Of a stretch of DNA of 64,000 bases, positions 41,479 to 49,980 are shown in pieces. Where the stretch lies: the NCBI GenBank assembly GCA_021843755.1, contig JAKBWB010000030.1, positions 62,001-126,000 of the forward strand, read 5' to 3'. The stretch's first letter is position 1. Every line of letters begins with the position of its first letter. A model generated the notes under the pieces. It was not told the DNA's origin, made no database searches, and was given only the letters and a program-made list of their open reading frames with translations. Both the position numbers and the translations under genes were made by a program. Origin of the DNA: Pseudomonadota bacterium (lineage in GTDB: Bacteria > Pseudomonadota > Gammaproteobacteria > Steroidobacterales > Steroidobacteraceae).

Positions 41479-41916
41479 TCAGGTGTCAAGCCAGAACGTG
41501 ACCGGCCCGTCATTGACCAGCATCACCTGCATGTGCGCGCCAAACTCGCCGGCCGCTACGGGCGCGTGCCGCGCCCGGGCCCGCCCCAGCAAATACTCGA
41601 ACAGCATTTTCGCCTGCTCCGGTGGGGCCGCCGTGCTGAACCCCGCTCGGCTGCCGCGGGCGGTATCGGCGGCCAGCGTGAACTGCGGCACCAGCAGCAG
41701 CCCGCCGCCGGTCTCGACCAGCGAGCGGTTCATCCGCTCGTTCTCATCGGCGAAGATGCGATAGCCCAGCAGCCGCTCGAGAAGCCGGTCCGCGTCGCGG
41801 CGTTCGTCTGCCCGCTTTACCCCGATCAAGGCCAGCATACCCGGCCCGATCGCTCCGAGCGGGCGTCCCTCGGCGCTCACTTGCGCGCGCGTCACGCGCT
41901 GAATGAGTCCGATCAT
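41479..41916 (-). CDS. dtd: D-aminoacyl-tRNA deacylase
   Basis: Dtd removes D-amino acids mischarged onto tRNA and also clears Gly-tRNA(Ala). The 145-residue chain is full length: MIGLIQRVTRAQVSAEGRPLGAIGPGMLALIGV, LLLVPQFTLAADTARGSRAGF with the SQFTL-like motif (here PQFTL) and NDGPVTFWLDT carrying the cross-subunit Gly-Pro motif. The change of Ser to Pro before QFTL is a small departure from the usual motif. Upstream of tatABC on the same strand. Confidence 0.92.
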   Translation of the reverse strand: MIGLIQRVTRAQVSAEGRPLGAIGPGMLALIGVKRADERRDADRLLERLLGYRIFADENERMNRSLVETGGGLLLVPQFTLAADTARGSRAGFSTAAPPEQAKMLFEYLLGRARARHAPVAAGEFGAHMQVMLVNDGPVTFWLDT

Positions 41917-42015
41917 GGCGCGGCTCGGGCCGGCCGCAACCGCGCTCGGCTGGCGTCCGAGCCGGCCGGTCCGATAAGATTGCAGGCTAGTTTGCGCACT
42001 TGGCCGGAGGTCGCG

Positions 42016-42684
42016 ATGTCGGAACTTTGGCTGCGTCTACCTGTGCGTTCGGGCGTGCGTCTCGCTACGGCGATCGTCGCGCTCTCTTGCGGAGCCCTCG
42101 CCGCGACGGCCACGGCCACACAGCCGCCGATCGGCAACGCCCGCGAAGGCAGGATTATCGGCTACACCTGTCTCGGCTGTCACGGGATCAAGGGATACCG
42201 CAACGCCTATCCCGATTACAATGTGCCTCGCCTGCGCGGCCAGTCGGCCCAATATCTGTATGACGCGCTGAAGGAATATCGCAGCGGCGCCCGCGCCTAT
42301 CCGACGATGCATCTGCAGGCGCTCTCGCTCGATCCCCAGCAGATGCGCGACGTGGCCGCATACCTCGCCGGCAAACCGGTGAAGGCGAGGCCTGTCCCGG
42401 CTGCCCGCGTGCCCGCGCAAGCCGCGGTCTGCGCCTCTTGTCACGGCAGCAACGGTATCGGGGTCTCGCCGATGTACCCGACGCTGGCGGGCCAACACGA
42501 AAGCTACCTGATCCGGGCCCTGCACGAGTACCAGACCGGCTATCGGAAGAACCCCATCATGAATGCGATGGCCGCCTCGCTGAGCGCGACCGACATCCGC
42601 ATCATTGCCGCCTACTTCAGCCGGTTGCGGCCCGGGCTGCATACCGTTCCGCGTCCCTTGTTCAAGTGGGAGGTCAAGAAATGA
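42016..42684 (+). CDS. Dihaem class I cytochrome c (c4-like)
   Basis: From ATG 42016, behind GGAGG (42006-42010), the product has 222 residues with a signal peptide (ATAIVALSCGALAATATA). Two haem-binding motifs, CLGCH (52-56) and CASCH (139-143), sit in two similar halves, each followed by Tyr-rich LRGQSAQYLYDALKEYRSGAR- or LAGQHESYLIRALHEYQTGYR-type helices. Distal Met residues probably lie in PTMHLQALS and NAMAASLS. Periplasmic electron carrier; c4 cytochromes often feed terminal oxidases. No partner oxidase is nearby. Confidence 0.92.
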   Translation: MSELWLRLPVRSGVRLATAIVALSCGALAATATATQPPIGNAREGRIIGYTCLGCHGIKGYRNAYPDYNVPRLRGQSAQYLYDALKEYRSGARAYPTMHLQALSLDPQQMRDVAAYLAGKPVKARPVPAARVPAQAAVCASCHGSNGIGVSPMYPTLAGQHESYLIRALHEYQTGYRKNPIMNAMAASLSATDIRIIAAYFSRLRPGLHTVPRPLFKWEVKK

Positions 42685-42769
42685 CCGGCGGGTGAGCCTG
42701 GGCCGCGGCGCGTGCCGCGAACAGACCCGACCAAAACTTTCATCTGACCTCGCAGCAGAGAGTCACGAC

Positions 42770-43189
42770 ATGACACCCGACAGTAACAGTAGAAGAATCC
42801 CGGTCGTGGCCGGTCTCGCCCTTGCGCTCCTGGTCTGCACTGCCGTGCCGGCAGCCGCCGCTCCGGCGGCCACCCAGGGGGGGAGCCTGGTGCCCAAGGC
42901 CGTAGCGTTCGTCCGCACTCTGGCCAAAGGAGATATGCAGGCCGCGGAAGCGGACTTCACGGATCGGATGAAGCAGGCCGCGCCGCCGGCAAAGCTCGCT
43001 GTGATCTGGCGGAGGCTCATCCGCAAGGTCGGCCCGTTTCAGGGCACCAGCGACAGCAAGACCGTCGTTCAGAGCCGATTTATCACGGTCATCGTCAAGA
43101 CCGACTTCAAGAGCCGGGCACTCGGGATCGCGGTGACGTTCGATGCCGCACGCAGGATCGCCGGCGTGCATTTCGTTCCGCCCCCTTGA
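42770..43189 (+). CDS. DUF3887-domain secreted protein
   Basis: From ATG 42770 the protein has 139 residues. A signal peptide (VVAGLALALLVCTAVPAAAA) precedes a single domain of the pattern VRTLAKGDMQAAEADFTDRMKQAAPPAKLAVIWRRLIRKVGPF, then ITVIVKTDFKSRALGIAVTFDAARRIAGVHF. This matches DUF3887, an NTF2-like fold found alone or in front of alpha/beta hydrolases. Function unknown. It ends 72 bases before a strong stem-loop. Confidence 0.78.
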   Translation: MTPDSNSRRIPVVAGLALALLVCTAVPAAAAPAATQGGSLVPKAVAFVRTLAKGDMQAAEADFTDRMKQAAPPAKLAVIWRRLIRKVGPFQGTSDSKTVVQSRFITVIVKTDFKSRALGIAVTFDAARRIAGVHFVPPP

Positions 43190-43261
43190 GCGGGGATCAT
43201 CGTCAGGGAAAACCGACGCTCGCCTACCACGGTGTCCGGGGCCGGCGTGTCGGGTGAAGAA

Positions 43262-43303
43262 CCCACGGGGGGCTCGTCGCGACAGCGACGAGCCCCCCGT
43301 GGG
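43262..43303. terminator. Perfect 19-bp hairpin between convergent genes
   Basis: CCCACGGGGGGCTCGTCGC (43262-43280) pairs without a mismatch with its reverse complement at 43285-43303 around the loop GACA. It sits between the ends of the DUF3887 gene and degP and would work from both sides. No T tract follows on either strand, so termination would depend on the stem alone or on Rho. Confidence 0.65.
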
Positions 43304-43316
43304 CCGCGGCGGCGGG

Positions 43317-44792
43317 TTACTGCGCCTGAACCGGCACGAACGTCGTGACGTCGCCGTTCTTGACCAGCAACGCGACGTCGCCGTCCTTGGCATGGTTCAC
43401 GATCGCGTTCAGCTGCTCCGGCGTCGAGACGCGCTGACCGTTGGCGGACAGGACGATGTCGCCGGGCTGGATGCCGGCATCGAGGGCCGGGCCGCTGACC
43501 CCTTCGACCTCCAGGCCGCCGTGCACGTCGTTCTGCTGCTGCTCATTGCGCGTCAGCGGCCGAACCACCAGGCCCAGGCGTCCGCCGGGCTGACCCGAGG
43601 AATTTTTCGCCGTCAGCGTGCCGTTCGCGCCCATCGCGCCGAGCTTGGCGGTGATCTGATGCTCGGCGTGATTGCGCCAGACAGTCAGGTGTACCACGGT
43701 GCCGGGCGTCAGGCTGGCCACGCGCACCGGCAGGTCGGTCATGCGCCGGATCTTGTGCCCGTCCAGTGCGAGGATCACGTCGCCGGTCTTCAGGCCCGCC
43801 GCCTGCGCCGGGCTGCCGGGATTGACGTGCGTCACGAGCGCGCCTTCGGGCCGCGGCAGTCCGAAGGCGTTGGCGGTCACCTGGTTGACCGGCTGGATGA
43901 GGATGCCGAGTTCGCCGCGGCTGACGTGCCCGGTGGCGATCAGCTGATCGGCGACGTGCATCGCCACGTTGATCGGGATCGCGAACGACAGGCCCATGTA
44001 CCCGCCCGAGCGGCTGTAGATCTCCGAGTTGATGCCGACCACCTGGCCCTGCATGTTGAACAACGGACCGCCCGAGTTGCCGGGATTGATCGGCACGTCG
44101 GTCTGGATGAACGGCACGTAGTCGAACTTGTTGGAGTTCGGCAGGACGCGACCCTTGGCGCTGACGATGCCGGCGGTGGCGGTGTAATCGAATCCGAACG
44201 GCATGCCGATCGCCAGCACCCACTGGCCGACCTGCAGGTTGTTGGAGTTGCCCAGTTTGACCGTCGGCAGGTTATTGACCGGGATCTTGACGACCGCGAT
44301 GTCCGAGATCTTGTCCATGCCGACGACCTTGCCCGGATACTCGCGCCGATTGTGCAGCTCCACGGTTATCTTGCTCGCGCCGGCGACCACGTGGGCATTG
44401 GTGAGGATGAGGCCGTCGGGGCGGATGATGAACCCGGAGCCCAGGCCTTCGACCGGTTGCGGGTGCTCGTACGGGAGGTTGCGGAAGAACGGCGCAAACG
44501 GGCTGTTCGGTCCGAACGGATTGCCCTCGCCCTGCTGCGCACCGGAATTCGGCGTTTTTTCCACGACCTTGATGCTCACCACCGCCCGGGAATATTTCTT
44601 GACGAGCGTGGAGAAGTCCGGCAGCTCCACCGCGACGCCGTTGTCCGGCATGGAGGAAGTAAGCGCCTCTGGCGGGGTATTCTGCGCGCTCGCGGCGCGC
44701 ACGCTGTACATCGCGGCGAGCGGGGCGGCCCCGATCAGCACGCCGAGCGCCAAGGCGATCACTGGGTTACGAAGCACTTTCCTCATGGTCAT
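43317..44792 (-). CDS. Do-family periplasmic serine protease (DegP/DegQ/MucD)
   Basis: The 491-residue protein has an N-terminal signal sequence (VIALALGVLIGAAPLAAM), a trypsin-like domain and two PDZ domains. The triad is His134 (NAHVV), Asp164 (SDIAVVKI) and Ser240 (PGNSGGPLF). PDZ1 begins near GELGILIQPVNQ and PDZ2 near GRLGLVVRPL. Family members degrade or refold misfolded envelope proteins as 6-mers to 24-mers. The loop between the first strands (GAQQGEGNPFGPNSPFAPFF) is the LA loop. A CTTAAG direct-repeat box lies 67-83 bases upstream and may control it. Confidence 0.93.
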   Translation of the reverse strand: MTMRKVLRNPVIALALGVLIGAAPLAAMYSVRAASAQNTPPEALTSSMPDNGVAVELPDFSTLVKKYSRAVVSIKVVEKTPNSGAQQGEGNPFGPNSPFAPFFRNLPYEHPQPVEGLGSGFIIRPDGLILTNAHVVAGASKITVELHNRREYPGKVVGMDKISDIAVVKIPVNNLPTVKLGNSNNLQVGQWVLAIGMPFGFDYTATAGIVSAKGRVLPNSNKFDYVPFIQTDVPINPGNSGGPLFNMQGQVVGINSEIYSRSGGYMGLSFAIPINVAMHVADQLIATGHVSRGELGILIQPVNQVTANAFGLPRPEGALVTHVNPGSPAQAAGLKTGDVILALDGHKIRRMTDLPVRVASLTPGTVVHLTVWRNHAEHQITAKLGAMGANGTLTAKNSSGQPGGRLGLVVRPLTRNEQQQNDVHGGLEVEGVSGPALDAGIQPGDIVLSANGQRVSTPEQLNAIVNHAKDGDVALLVKNGDVTTFVPVQAQ

Positions 44793-44858
44793 ATCAGCCT
44801 CTGCAAAACCGGTTGTCTGGAAACGCCATACGCGACCGTCACAGCATAAACGGGCAAT

Positions 44859-44875
44859 CTTAAGTGATCCTTAAG
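44859..44875. promoter_or_regulatory. CTTAAG-N5-CTTAAG box (PmrA/QseB-type) upstream of degP
   Basis: CTTAAG (44859-44864) and CTTAAG (44870-44875) are spaced by TGATC, giving an 11-base period. This is the pattern published for PmrA (YTTAAK-N5-YTTAAK) and for QseB. It lies between degP (start 44792, minus) and the MBL gene (end 44918). A QseB/PmrA-like regulator is encoded at 49238-49897. Confidence 0.6.
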
Positions 44876-44917
44876 GCCGCGCCGGGCCTGTCAGGGGTCA
44901 CCGGGGTCCTTATCCGC

Positions 44918-45889
44918 TCATCTTGCGCGGGTGTCCAGCCAATGGACCAGTCCCTGGGTGTTCAGTTCGAGATCCCCCCGGAGCAGCTCGCGCAGGCGCG
45001 CCGTCCCAACTGGACAGCCATGACTCACGGCCAGCTCGTGCCAGACCTTCCACATGGCCTCCCGGATGGCGCCGGCGCGATCCGGAGCCGTGGCCGCCGC
45101 GCGCGCGATGCGCTCGAACTCCCGGATCTGGCGTATCAACGATGCGCCGAGCCGCGGTACGTCGACGACCCGGCTGTAATGCATCAAGTACATGGCCTCG
45201 GGCTTGCGCTCGAGCAGCCGGTCGATGGAGGCGCACAGCTGGTCCGGATCGAACTGTGTCGGGGTGGTGGTGGGCAGGATGAAAGCGCCGGCCGCGCTGT
45301 CGAGCTCACGGTACGAGATGCCGAAGGTGTCGCCCGTGAACGCACAGCGATGCGCCGGGTCGAGGAAGGCTTGATGGTGCAGCGCATGGCCGGGGGTGTG
45401 CAGGATCTCGAAGCTCCGGCCCGCCAGGCTCAGGCACTCGCCGTCCTGCGTGATCCGGACCCGCTCGGCGGCGATGGGCTCGATATGCCCATACAAGCGC
45501 TCGAAGCGCTCCGCGCCGTACACGGCACGGGCACCGGCGATGAGCTTGGCCGGCTCGATCATGTGCCGCGCGCCGCGTGGATGCACGACGCACAGCGCAT
45601 TCGGCAGCGCGCGCATGAGCCGGCCGGCGCCCCCCGCGTGATCCAGGTGGACATGGGTGAGCAGGACGAACTCGACCGCCTGGGGCGCCACGCCGAGTGC
45701 GCGCAGTCCCGCCAGCAGATACGGCACCGAATCGTTGGTGCCGACGTCGACGAAAGCCGCCCGAGAGCCCTGCTGCACGAGGTGCGCGGCGGCGTGGCCG
45801 GGATACAGATATTCGGTATCGATCGCCGTGATGCCGTCGGGATGGCGCCAAAGCCGCGGGGTCGGCTGTGCCGTCGCTTCATCGTTCAT
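44918..45889 (-). CDS. MBL-fold metallo-hydrolase
   Basis: From ATG 45889 the product has 323 residues. The zinc motif THVHLDHAGG (HxHxDH) is followed by LHTPGHALHHQAF and AFTGDTFG, giving the dinuclear metal ligands. The N-terminus ITAIDTEYLYPGHAAAHLVQQGSRAAFVDVG is that of the glyoxalase II-like branch, and a C-terminal helical region about 100 residues long follows. No signal peptide, so probably cytosolic. Substrate unknown. Divergent from the S9-like gene by 35 bases, sharing its control region. Confidence 0.85.
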   Translation of the reverse strand: MNDEATAQPTPRLWRHPDGITAIDTEYLYPGHAAAHLVQQGSRAAFVDVGTNDSVPYLLAGLRALGVAPQAVEFVLLTHVHLDHAGGAGRLMRALPNALCVVHPRGARHMIEPAKLIAGARAVYGAERFERLYGHIEPIAAERVRITQDGECLSLAGRSFEILHTPGHALHHQAFLDPAHRCAFTGDTFGISYRELDSAAGAFILPTTTPTQFDPDQLCASIDRLLERKPEAMYLMHYSRVVDVPRLGASLIRQIREFERIARAAATAPDRAGAIREAMWKVWHELAVSHGCPVGTARLRELLRGDLELNTQGLVHWLDTRAR

Positions 45890-45924
45890 GCGGCGATGGT
45901 AGCCGGTTGAGTTAGCATAGGCAC

Positions 45925-47877
45925 ATGTCTTTCCCGACGATGGCTGGCCGGGCGCTCGCCGCCACGGCACTACTCGCTGTTTGTCTCATGCCCGGCGCGG
46001 GGGCGCGCCCCGCGCTCATCCTCAATCGCCACAGCGGCGCGCTGCATTTCAGCGATATGCCGCCCCCCGAGCCGCAAATCATGCGCCGCCTGGCCCGTGC
46101 CGAGCGCTGGCGCGGCTCGCGCTTCCTCGGCTGGCTGCCGGGCGGCGGAATGCTGATCGACGTGCACGAGCGCGGCCGGCATATGCTGCGGCGGCTCACC
46201 TCCCCGGGGCGCAAGCCGATCACACTCGCCGCACCGGGCGGCCGGGTCCCGTGGGCGCTCGCCCCGCGCGTGGGTACGAGATTGCTGTACGCGCAGCGAT
46301 CGACGCAGGGTACCGAGTGGTATGTGGTCGGCCCGCATACGACCCATGCGCTCGGGTCCGGCCAGCCGGTGATCGGTCTGCCTGTCTGGTCGGCTCACGG
46401 CCGGCGCATTGCGTTTCTCGCGGCCACCCCGGATGGCGACCGGGAGGCGGTCTATGTCACGGACGCCGCGGGGGCCGGGTTTCCCCGGCTGGTGGTCGGA
46501 GGGCTGGCCGGTCGTTGGCGGCTGCTCGACTGGTCGCGCAATGGGCGGCACGTGCTCTTGAAGGACGATACGGGACCCGATGACGAGTCGCTCTATCTCG
46601 GGCGCATTGCCGACGGCGAGCTGCGCCGGCTGCCCATCCCGGCGGCCCGCCTCCGCGGCGCCCGCTTCGCCCCCGGCGGAGCCGCGATTGATTACGTTTC
46701 GGACCAGGGCGGGCAGTACGAGCGGCTGCTGCAGCTGGACGAGGCGTCGGGCCGCGTGCGGGCGCTCTCGGCCCGAGCCCCCTGGAGCGTCGAGCAGTTC
46801 GCGGCCAGCCCCAACGGCCACTACATCGCCTACACGCTCGATAACGACGGGCACAGCGTCCTGCACGTGCTCAATCGGCAGCTGCGGCTCGATGTCGCGG
46901 TGCCGTGGCTGCACGACGGGGTCATCGGCAACCTGCAATTCGATTCCGGACACCGACTGGGCTTTACCTTCCAGTCCGGCTGGCAGCCGCCCGAAGCGTA
47001 CGTGTATGACCTGCGGAGCGGCCTGGTTCGGCGCTGGACGCGCGGGACTGCGGGCACAATTGCCACCGCCGCGCCGGCCACGAGCCGGCTCATCCACTAC
47101 CCGACCTGGGACCGGGTCGACGGCCATTGGCGGATGCTGTCCGCGTACGTCTATCTGCCGCCCGGGTCCGGGCCCGCACCGGTGCTGATCGTGCTGCACG
47201 CCGGAGCCGCCGGCCAGTTCAGGCCCCGCTGGCGGCCGTTTCTGCAATTCGTGACCAACGATCTCGGCTATGCGGTGATCGCGCCGAACGTGCGCGGCTC
47301 CGCAGGCTACGGGCGGGACTTCCGCGCCCTCGCCGCCGGAGCGCAGCGCACGGATGCGCTCCGCGACATCGGTGCGCTGATGGTCTGGATTGGTCTGCAG
47401 CCGGGGTTCGATGCGCACCGGATCGTGGTGATGGGCCGCGGGTATGGCGGTTGGCTGGCGGTGAACGCGCTGGCGCTGTTCGATCGGCATCTGCTCGGGG
47501 CGATCGACATCGATGGCATCGCCAACCTTGCCGATTACGTCGCACACGGTCCCAAATTCCAGCGTCAGTTCCGCGCGGCGCGGTTTGGCAACCCGCGGGA
47601 CCCCGAGACCGCCGAGTTTCTGCGTCGGATCTCTCCGATCGGCAACGTGCGGCGCATCCTGCAGCCGGTACTGATCGTGCAGGGGCTCGCAGGCGGTGGC
47701 GCGCGCGCGGCCGATGCCCGGCAGCTGGCCTACCTGTTGCGCTTCTACGGCGATCGAGTCGAGCTGCTGACTGCGGCCAACGCCAGCAGCGATTTCACGC
47801 CCAGGACCGACCGGCGGGCCTATCGCGCCGCCATCGCGCAGTTCCTGCTGGCGCTGAAGTCGAAGCACGCGAAATGA
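45925..47877 (+). CDS. S9 prolyl-oligopeptidase-like protein lacking the catalytic triad
   Basis: The 650-residue protein has a signal peptide (ALAATALLAVCLMPGAGA), a seven-bladed beta-propeller (about 55-395) and an alpha/beta-hydrolase domain (about 400-645) close to the S9C peptidases: LGYAVIAPNVRGSAGYGRDF, DIGALMVWIGLQP and ISPIGNVRRILQPVLIVQG. The nucleophile elbow, normally GxSYGG, reads GRGYGG (504-509) with Gly506 at the serine position. The Asp position in GxND is Gly590 (GLAG), and the His of EGHGF aligns with Ser622 (SSDF). All three catalytic residues are therefore replaced while the fold is kept. It is probably a non-enzymatic binding protein. Nothing suggests decay: length and coding bias are intact. 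Confidence 0.85.
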   Translation: MSFPTMAGRALAATALLAVCLMPGAGARPALILNRHSGALHFSDMPPPEPQIMRRLARAERWRGSRFLGWLPGGGMLIDVHERGRHMLRRLTSPGRKPITLAAPGGRVPWALAPRVGTRLLYAQRSTQGTEWYVVGPHTTHALGSGQPVIGLPVWSAHGRRIAFLAATPDGDREAVYVTDAAGAGFPRLVVGGLAGRWRLLDWSRNGRHVLLKDDTGPDDESLYLGRIADGELRRLPIPAARLRGARFAPGGAAIDYVSDQGGQYERLLQLDEASGRVRALSARAPWSVEQFAASPNGHYIAYTLDNDGHSVLHVLNRQLRLDVAVPWLHDGVIGNLQFDSGHRLGFTFQSGWQPPEAYVYDLRSGLVRRWTRGTAGTIATAAPATSRLIHYPTWDRVDGHWRMLSAYVYLPPGSGPAPVLIVLHAGAAGQFRPRWRPFLQFVTNDLGYAVIAPNVRGSAGYGRDFRALAAGAQRTDALRDIGALMVWIGLQPGFDAHRIVVMGRGYGGWLAVNALALFDRHLLGAIDIDGIANLADYVAHGPKFQRQFRAARFGNPRDPETAEFLRRISPIGNVRRILQPVLIVQGLAGGGARAADARQLAYLLRFYGDRVELLTAANASSDFTPRTDRRAYRAAIAQFLLALKSKHAK

Positions 47878-47906
47878 GGCGCGGTCCGAGCCGGCGCGCA
47901 CGCGCG

Positions 47907-49241
47907 TCAGCGCGGTGAGACCGCCGGAAACGAGACGGTTACCGCCAGGCCGCGGCCGCCTTCTCCTGCGCCGAGTTCGATGTCGGCGCCATGGGCGTCA
48001 GCGATGGCCTTGACGATGGCGAGTCCCAGGCCGCTCCCGGGCACCTGAGTGCCGGGATGGCGGTAGAAACGGTCGAACACCCGGGCCCGCTCCTCGGGCG
48101 CGATGCCCGGCCCATTGTCGGCGACCCTCAATTTCACCGGCTGGCCGGCCGCGCCGGGGGCGGTCACCGACACATCGACCCGGCCACCTCGGGGCGTGTA
48201 GCGCACGGCATTGTCGACTAGATTGCGGACCAGCGTCGCGATCGAGTCCGATTCCCCTTGTATGAGCGCCCCCTGCGCCTCCGCCATGCCGAGGTCGATC
48301 CCGCGCGCGTCGGCAAGCGGAACCAGCTCCGCCACAACCTCGCGCGCGAGCTCATCGAGCGCAATGCGGCCGCGCGCCGCCTCGATGCGCGGCGCCTGCC
48401 GCTCGAGCGAGAGCAGCTGCTCGACCAGCCGGATCGAGCGCTGCACGCCGGCGGAGAGCCTTTGCGTTGCCTCGGCCCGTTCCTCGTCGGTCCCGGCGCG
48501 TTCCAGGGCGCCCAGCTGCAGATGCAGCGCGGTGAGCGGTGTGCGCAGCTCGTGGGCCGCGTCGGCGATGAATGCCCGTTCACGCTCGAGCGCGCCGGTC
48601 AAGCGCCCGAGCAGATCGTTCAGCGCCCCGACCAATGGCTGGACCTCATCGGGCAGGCCCGCAAGCGGCAGGGCCTCCAGCGCGTCCAGGCGGCGCGCTT
48701 TGACCGATGCGGCGAGCCGCTGCAGCGGCTCGAGCGTGTGGCCGACGGCGAACCACACCAGCAGGCCGAGGATCGGTACGGCCAGCGCGAACGGCACGAG
48801 CGCCTTCATCGCCAGCTCGATGGCCTGTTGCTGACGTACGCGCATCGGCTGCGCCACCTGGATCACGCGCGTCGAGGAGGCAACGCCGTAGACACGCCAG
48901 CTGCCCTGCGGCGTCTTGACCGTCGAGAAGCCCAACGCGGTCAGGTTGGGCAGCGAGGTATGTACCGGCGTTCGATAGATCAGTTGGCCGTAGATCGTCC
49001 AGACCCGGATCACGAAGCCGTACGCCCGGGCGCGCGAAGGAATCGACGACGGCATTGGCCAGAGGTACTCGACCGGCAGATCGCGCAGCACGACTGCCGT
49101 CTGCTTCAGGTGATAGTCGAAAAAGCCATCGGCCTGCTTCAGCGCATTGCGGTACACGACCACGCCGCCGCACAGGCCGACCACGGCGATGCCGCCGAGG
49201 AGCCACGCGAGCAGGCGTGCCCGCAGCGAGCGGATCGTCAT
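47907..49241 (-). CDS. Sensor histidine kinase, QseC/PmrB-like
   Basis: The 444 residues contain two membrane segments (LLAWLLGGIAVVGLCGGVVVY near 10-30 and LVPFALAVPILGLLVWFAVG near 150), with a periplasmic sensor of about 120 residues between them. A HAMP-like linker leads to HisKA with His230 in DAAHELRTPLTALHLQL. The ATPase carries LVRNLVDNAVRYTPRGG, VADNGPGIAPEERARVFDRFYR and GSGLGLAIVKAIADAHG. It overlaps its regulator gene by four bases. The stimulus is unknown; relatives sense cations, polymyxin or host signals. Confidence 0.9.
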   Translation of the reverse strand: MTIRSLRARLLAWLLGGIAVVGLCGGVVVYRNALKQADGFFDYHLKQTAVVLRDLPVEYLWPMPSSIPSRARAYGFVIRVWTIYGQLIYRTPVHTSLPNLTALGFSTVKTPQGSWRVYGVASSTRVIQVAQPMRVRQQQAIELAMKALVPFALAVPILGLLVWFAVGHTLEPLQRLAASVKARRLDALEALPLAGLPDEVQPLVGALNDLLGRLTGALERERAFIADAAHELRTPLTALHLQLGALERAGTDEERAEATQRLSAGVQRSIRLVEQLLSLERQAPRIEAARGRIALDELAREVVAELVPLADARGIDLGMAEAQGALIQGESDSIATLVRNLVDNAVRYTPRGGRVDVSVTAPGAAGQPVKLRVADNGPGIAPEERARVFDRFYRHPGTQVPGSGLGLAIVKAIADAHGADIELGAGEGGRGLAVTVSFPAVSPR

Positions 49242-49897
49242 GCCGGCCGCACCCGGTAGCCGACGCCGCGCACCGTGCGAATGAAATCGGGGCCGAGCTT
49301 GCGGCGCAGCCCGTGCACGTGCACCTCCACGGCGTTGCTGTCGATTTCCTCGCCCCAGCCATAGAGCCGCTCCTCGATCCGTGCGCGCGAGTGGATGGTG
49401 CCGGGACGCTCCATCAGCAAATGCAGCAGCGCGAACTCCTTCGGTGAGAGGGCGATTTCCTCGGTGCCGCGCCGCACGCTGTGCGTGGCGGGATTGAGGA
49501 TCACGCCCAGATGCTCGATCGCGGGGGCCGAATGTCCGGATTTGCGGCGCAGCAGCGCGCGGATGCGCGCGGCCAACTCGTCCAGATCGAAGGGCTTGAC
49601 CAGATAGTCGTCGGCCCCGGCATCCAGGCCCTGCACCCGGTCGCTGACCGCATCCCGCGCCGTGAGGATGATCACCGGCATGCCGTTGCCGCGCGCGCGC
49701 AGGCCGCTCAAGAGCGCAAGCCCGCTCTTGCGCGGCAGGCCCAGGTCCAGCAGCAGCAGGTCGAAGGATTCGCCTTCGAGCACCTGCTCGGCGGTTTCCC
49801 CGTCATGCACCCAGTCGACCGCAAAGCCATCGCGCCGCAGCCCGGCGCGGATCGCCTCGCCGATCATGGCGTCGTCTTCCACCAGCAGCAGCCTCAC
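49238..49897 (-). CDS. Response regulator, OmpR family, QseB/PmrA-like
   Basis: The 219 residues contain a receiver domain with Asp51 (LLLLDLGLPRKSG) and Lys in LVKPFDLDELAARI. A C-terminal winged helix follows (EIALSPKEFALLHLLMERPG to YGWGEEIDSNAVEVHVHGLRRKLG, ending FIRTVRGVGYRVRP). The recognition-helix sequence NAVEVHVHGLRRKLG is typical of the QseB/PmrA/TctD branch, whose members bind direct CTTAA repeats. Such a repeat is present upstream of degP in this window. First gene of the two-gene operon with the kinase. Confidence 0.93.
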   Translation of the reverse strand: MRLLLVEDDAMIGEAIRAGLRRDGFAVDWVHDGETAEQVLEGESFDLLLLDLGLPRKSGLALLSGLRARGNGMPVIILTARDAVSDRVQGLDAGADDYLVKPFDLDELAARIRALLRRKSGHSAPAIEHLGVILNPATHSVRRGTEEIALSPKEFALLHLLMERPGTIHSRARIEERLYGWGEEIDSNAVEVHVHGLRRKLGPDFIRTVRGVGYRVRPA

Positions 49898-49980
49898 CTC
49901 AGCGTCCTCATCGCGCGCAATTTTTCACCCCCCGGCGGGCGGCTCTGCCACAATCAGCGCGGTCCGAGGCCGTCCGATCC

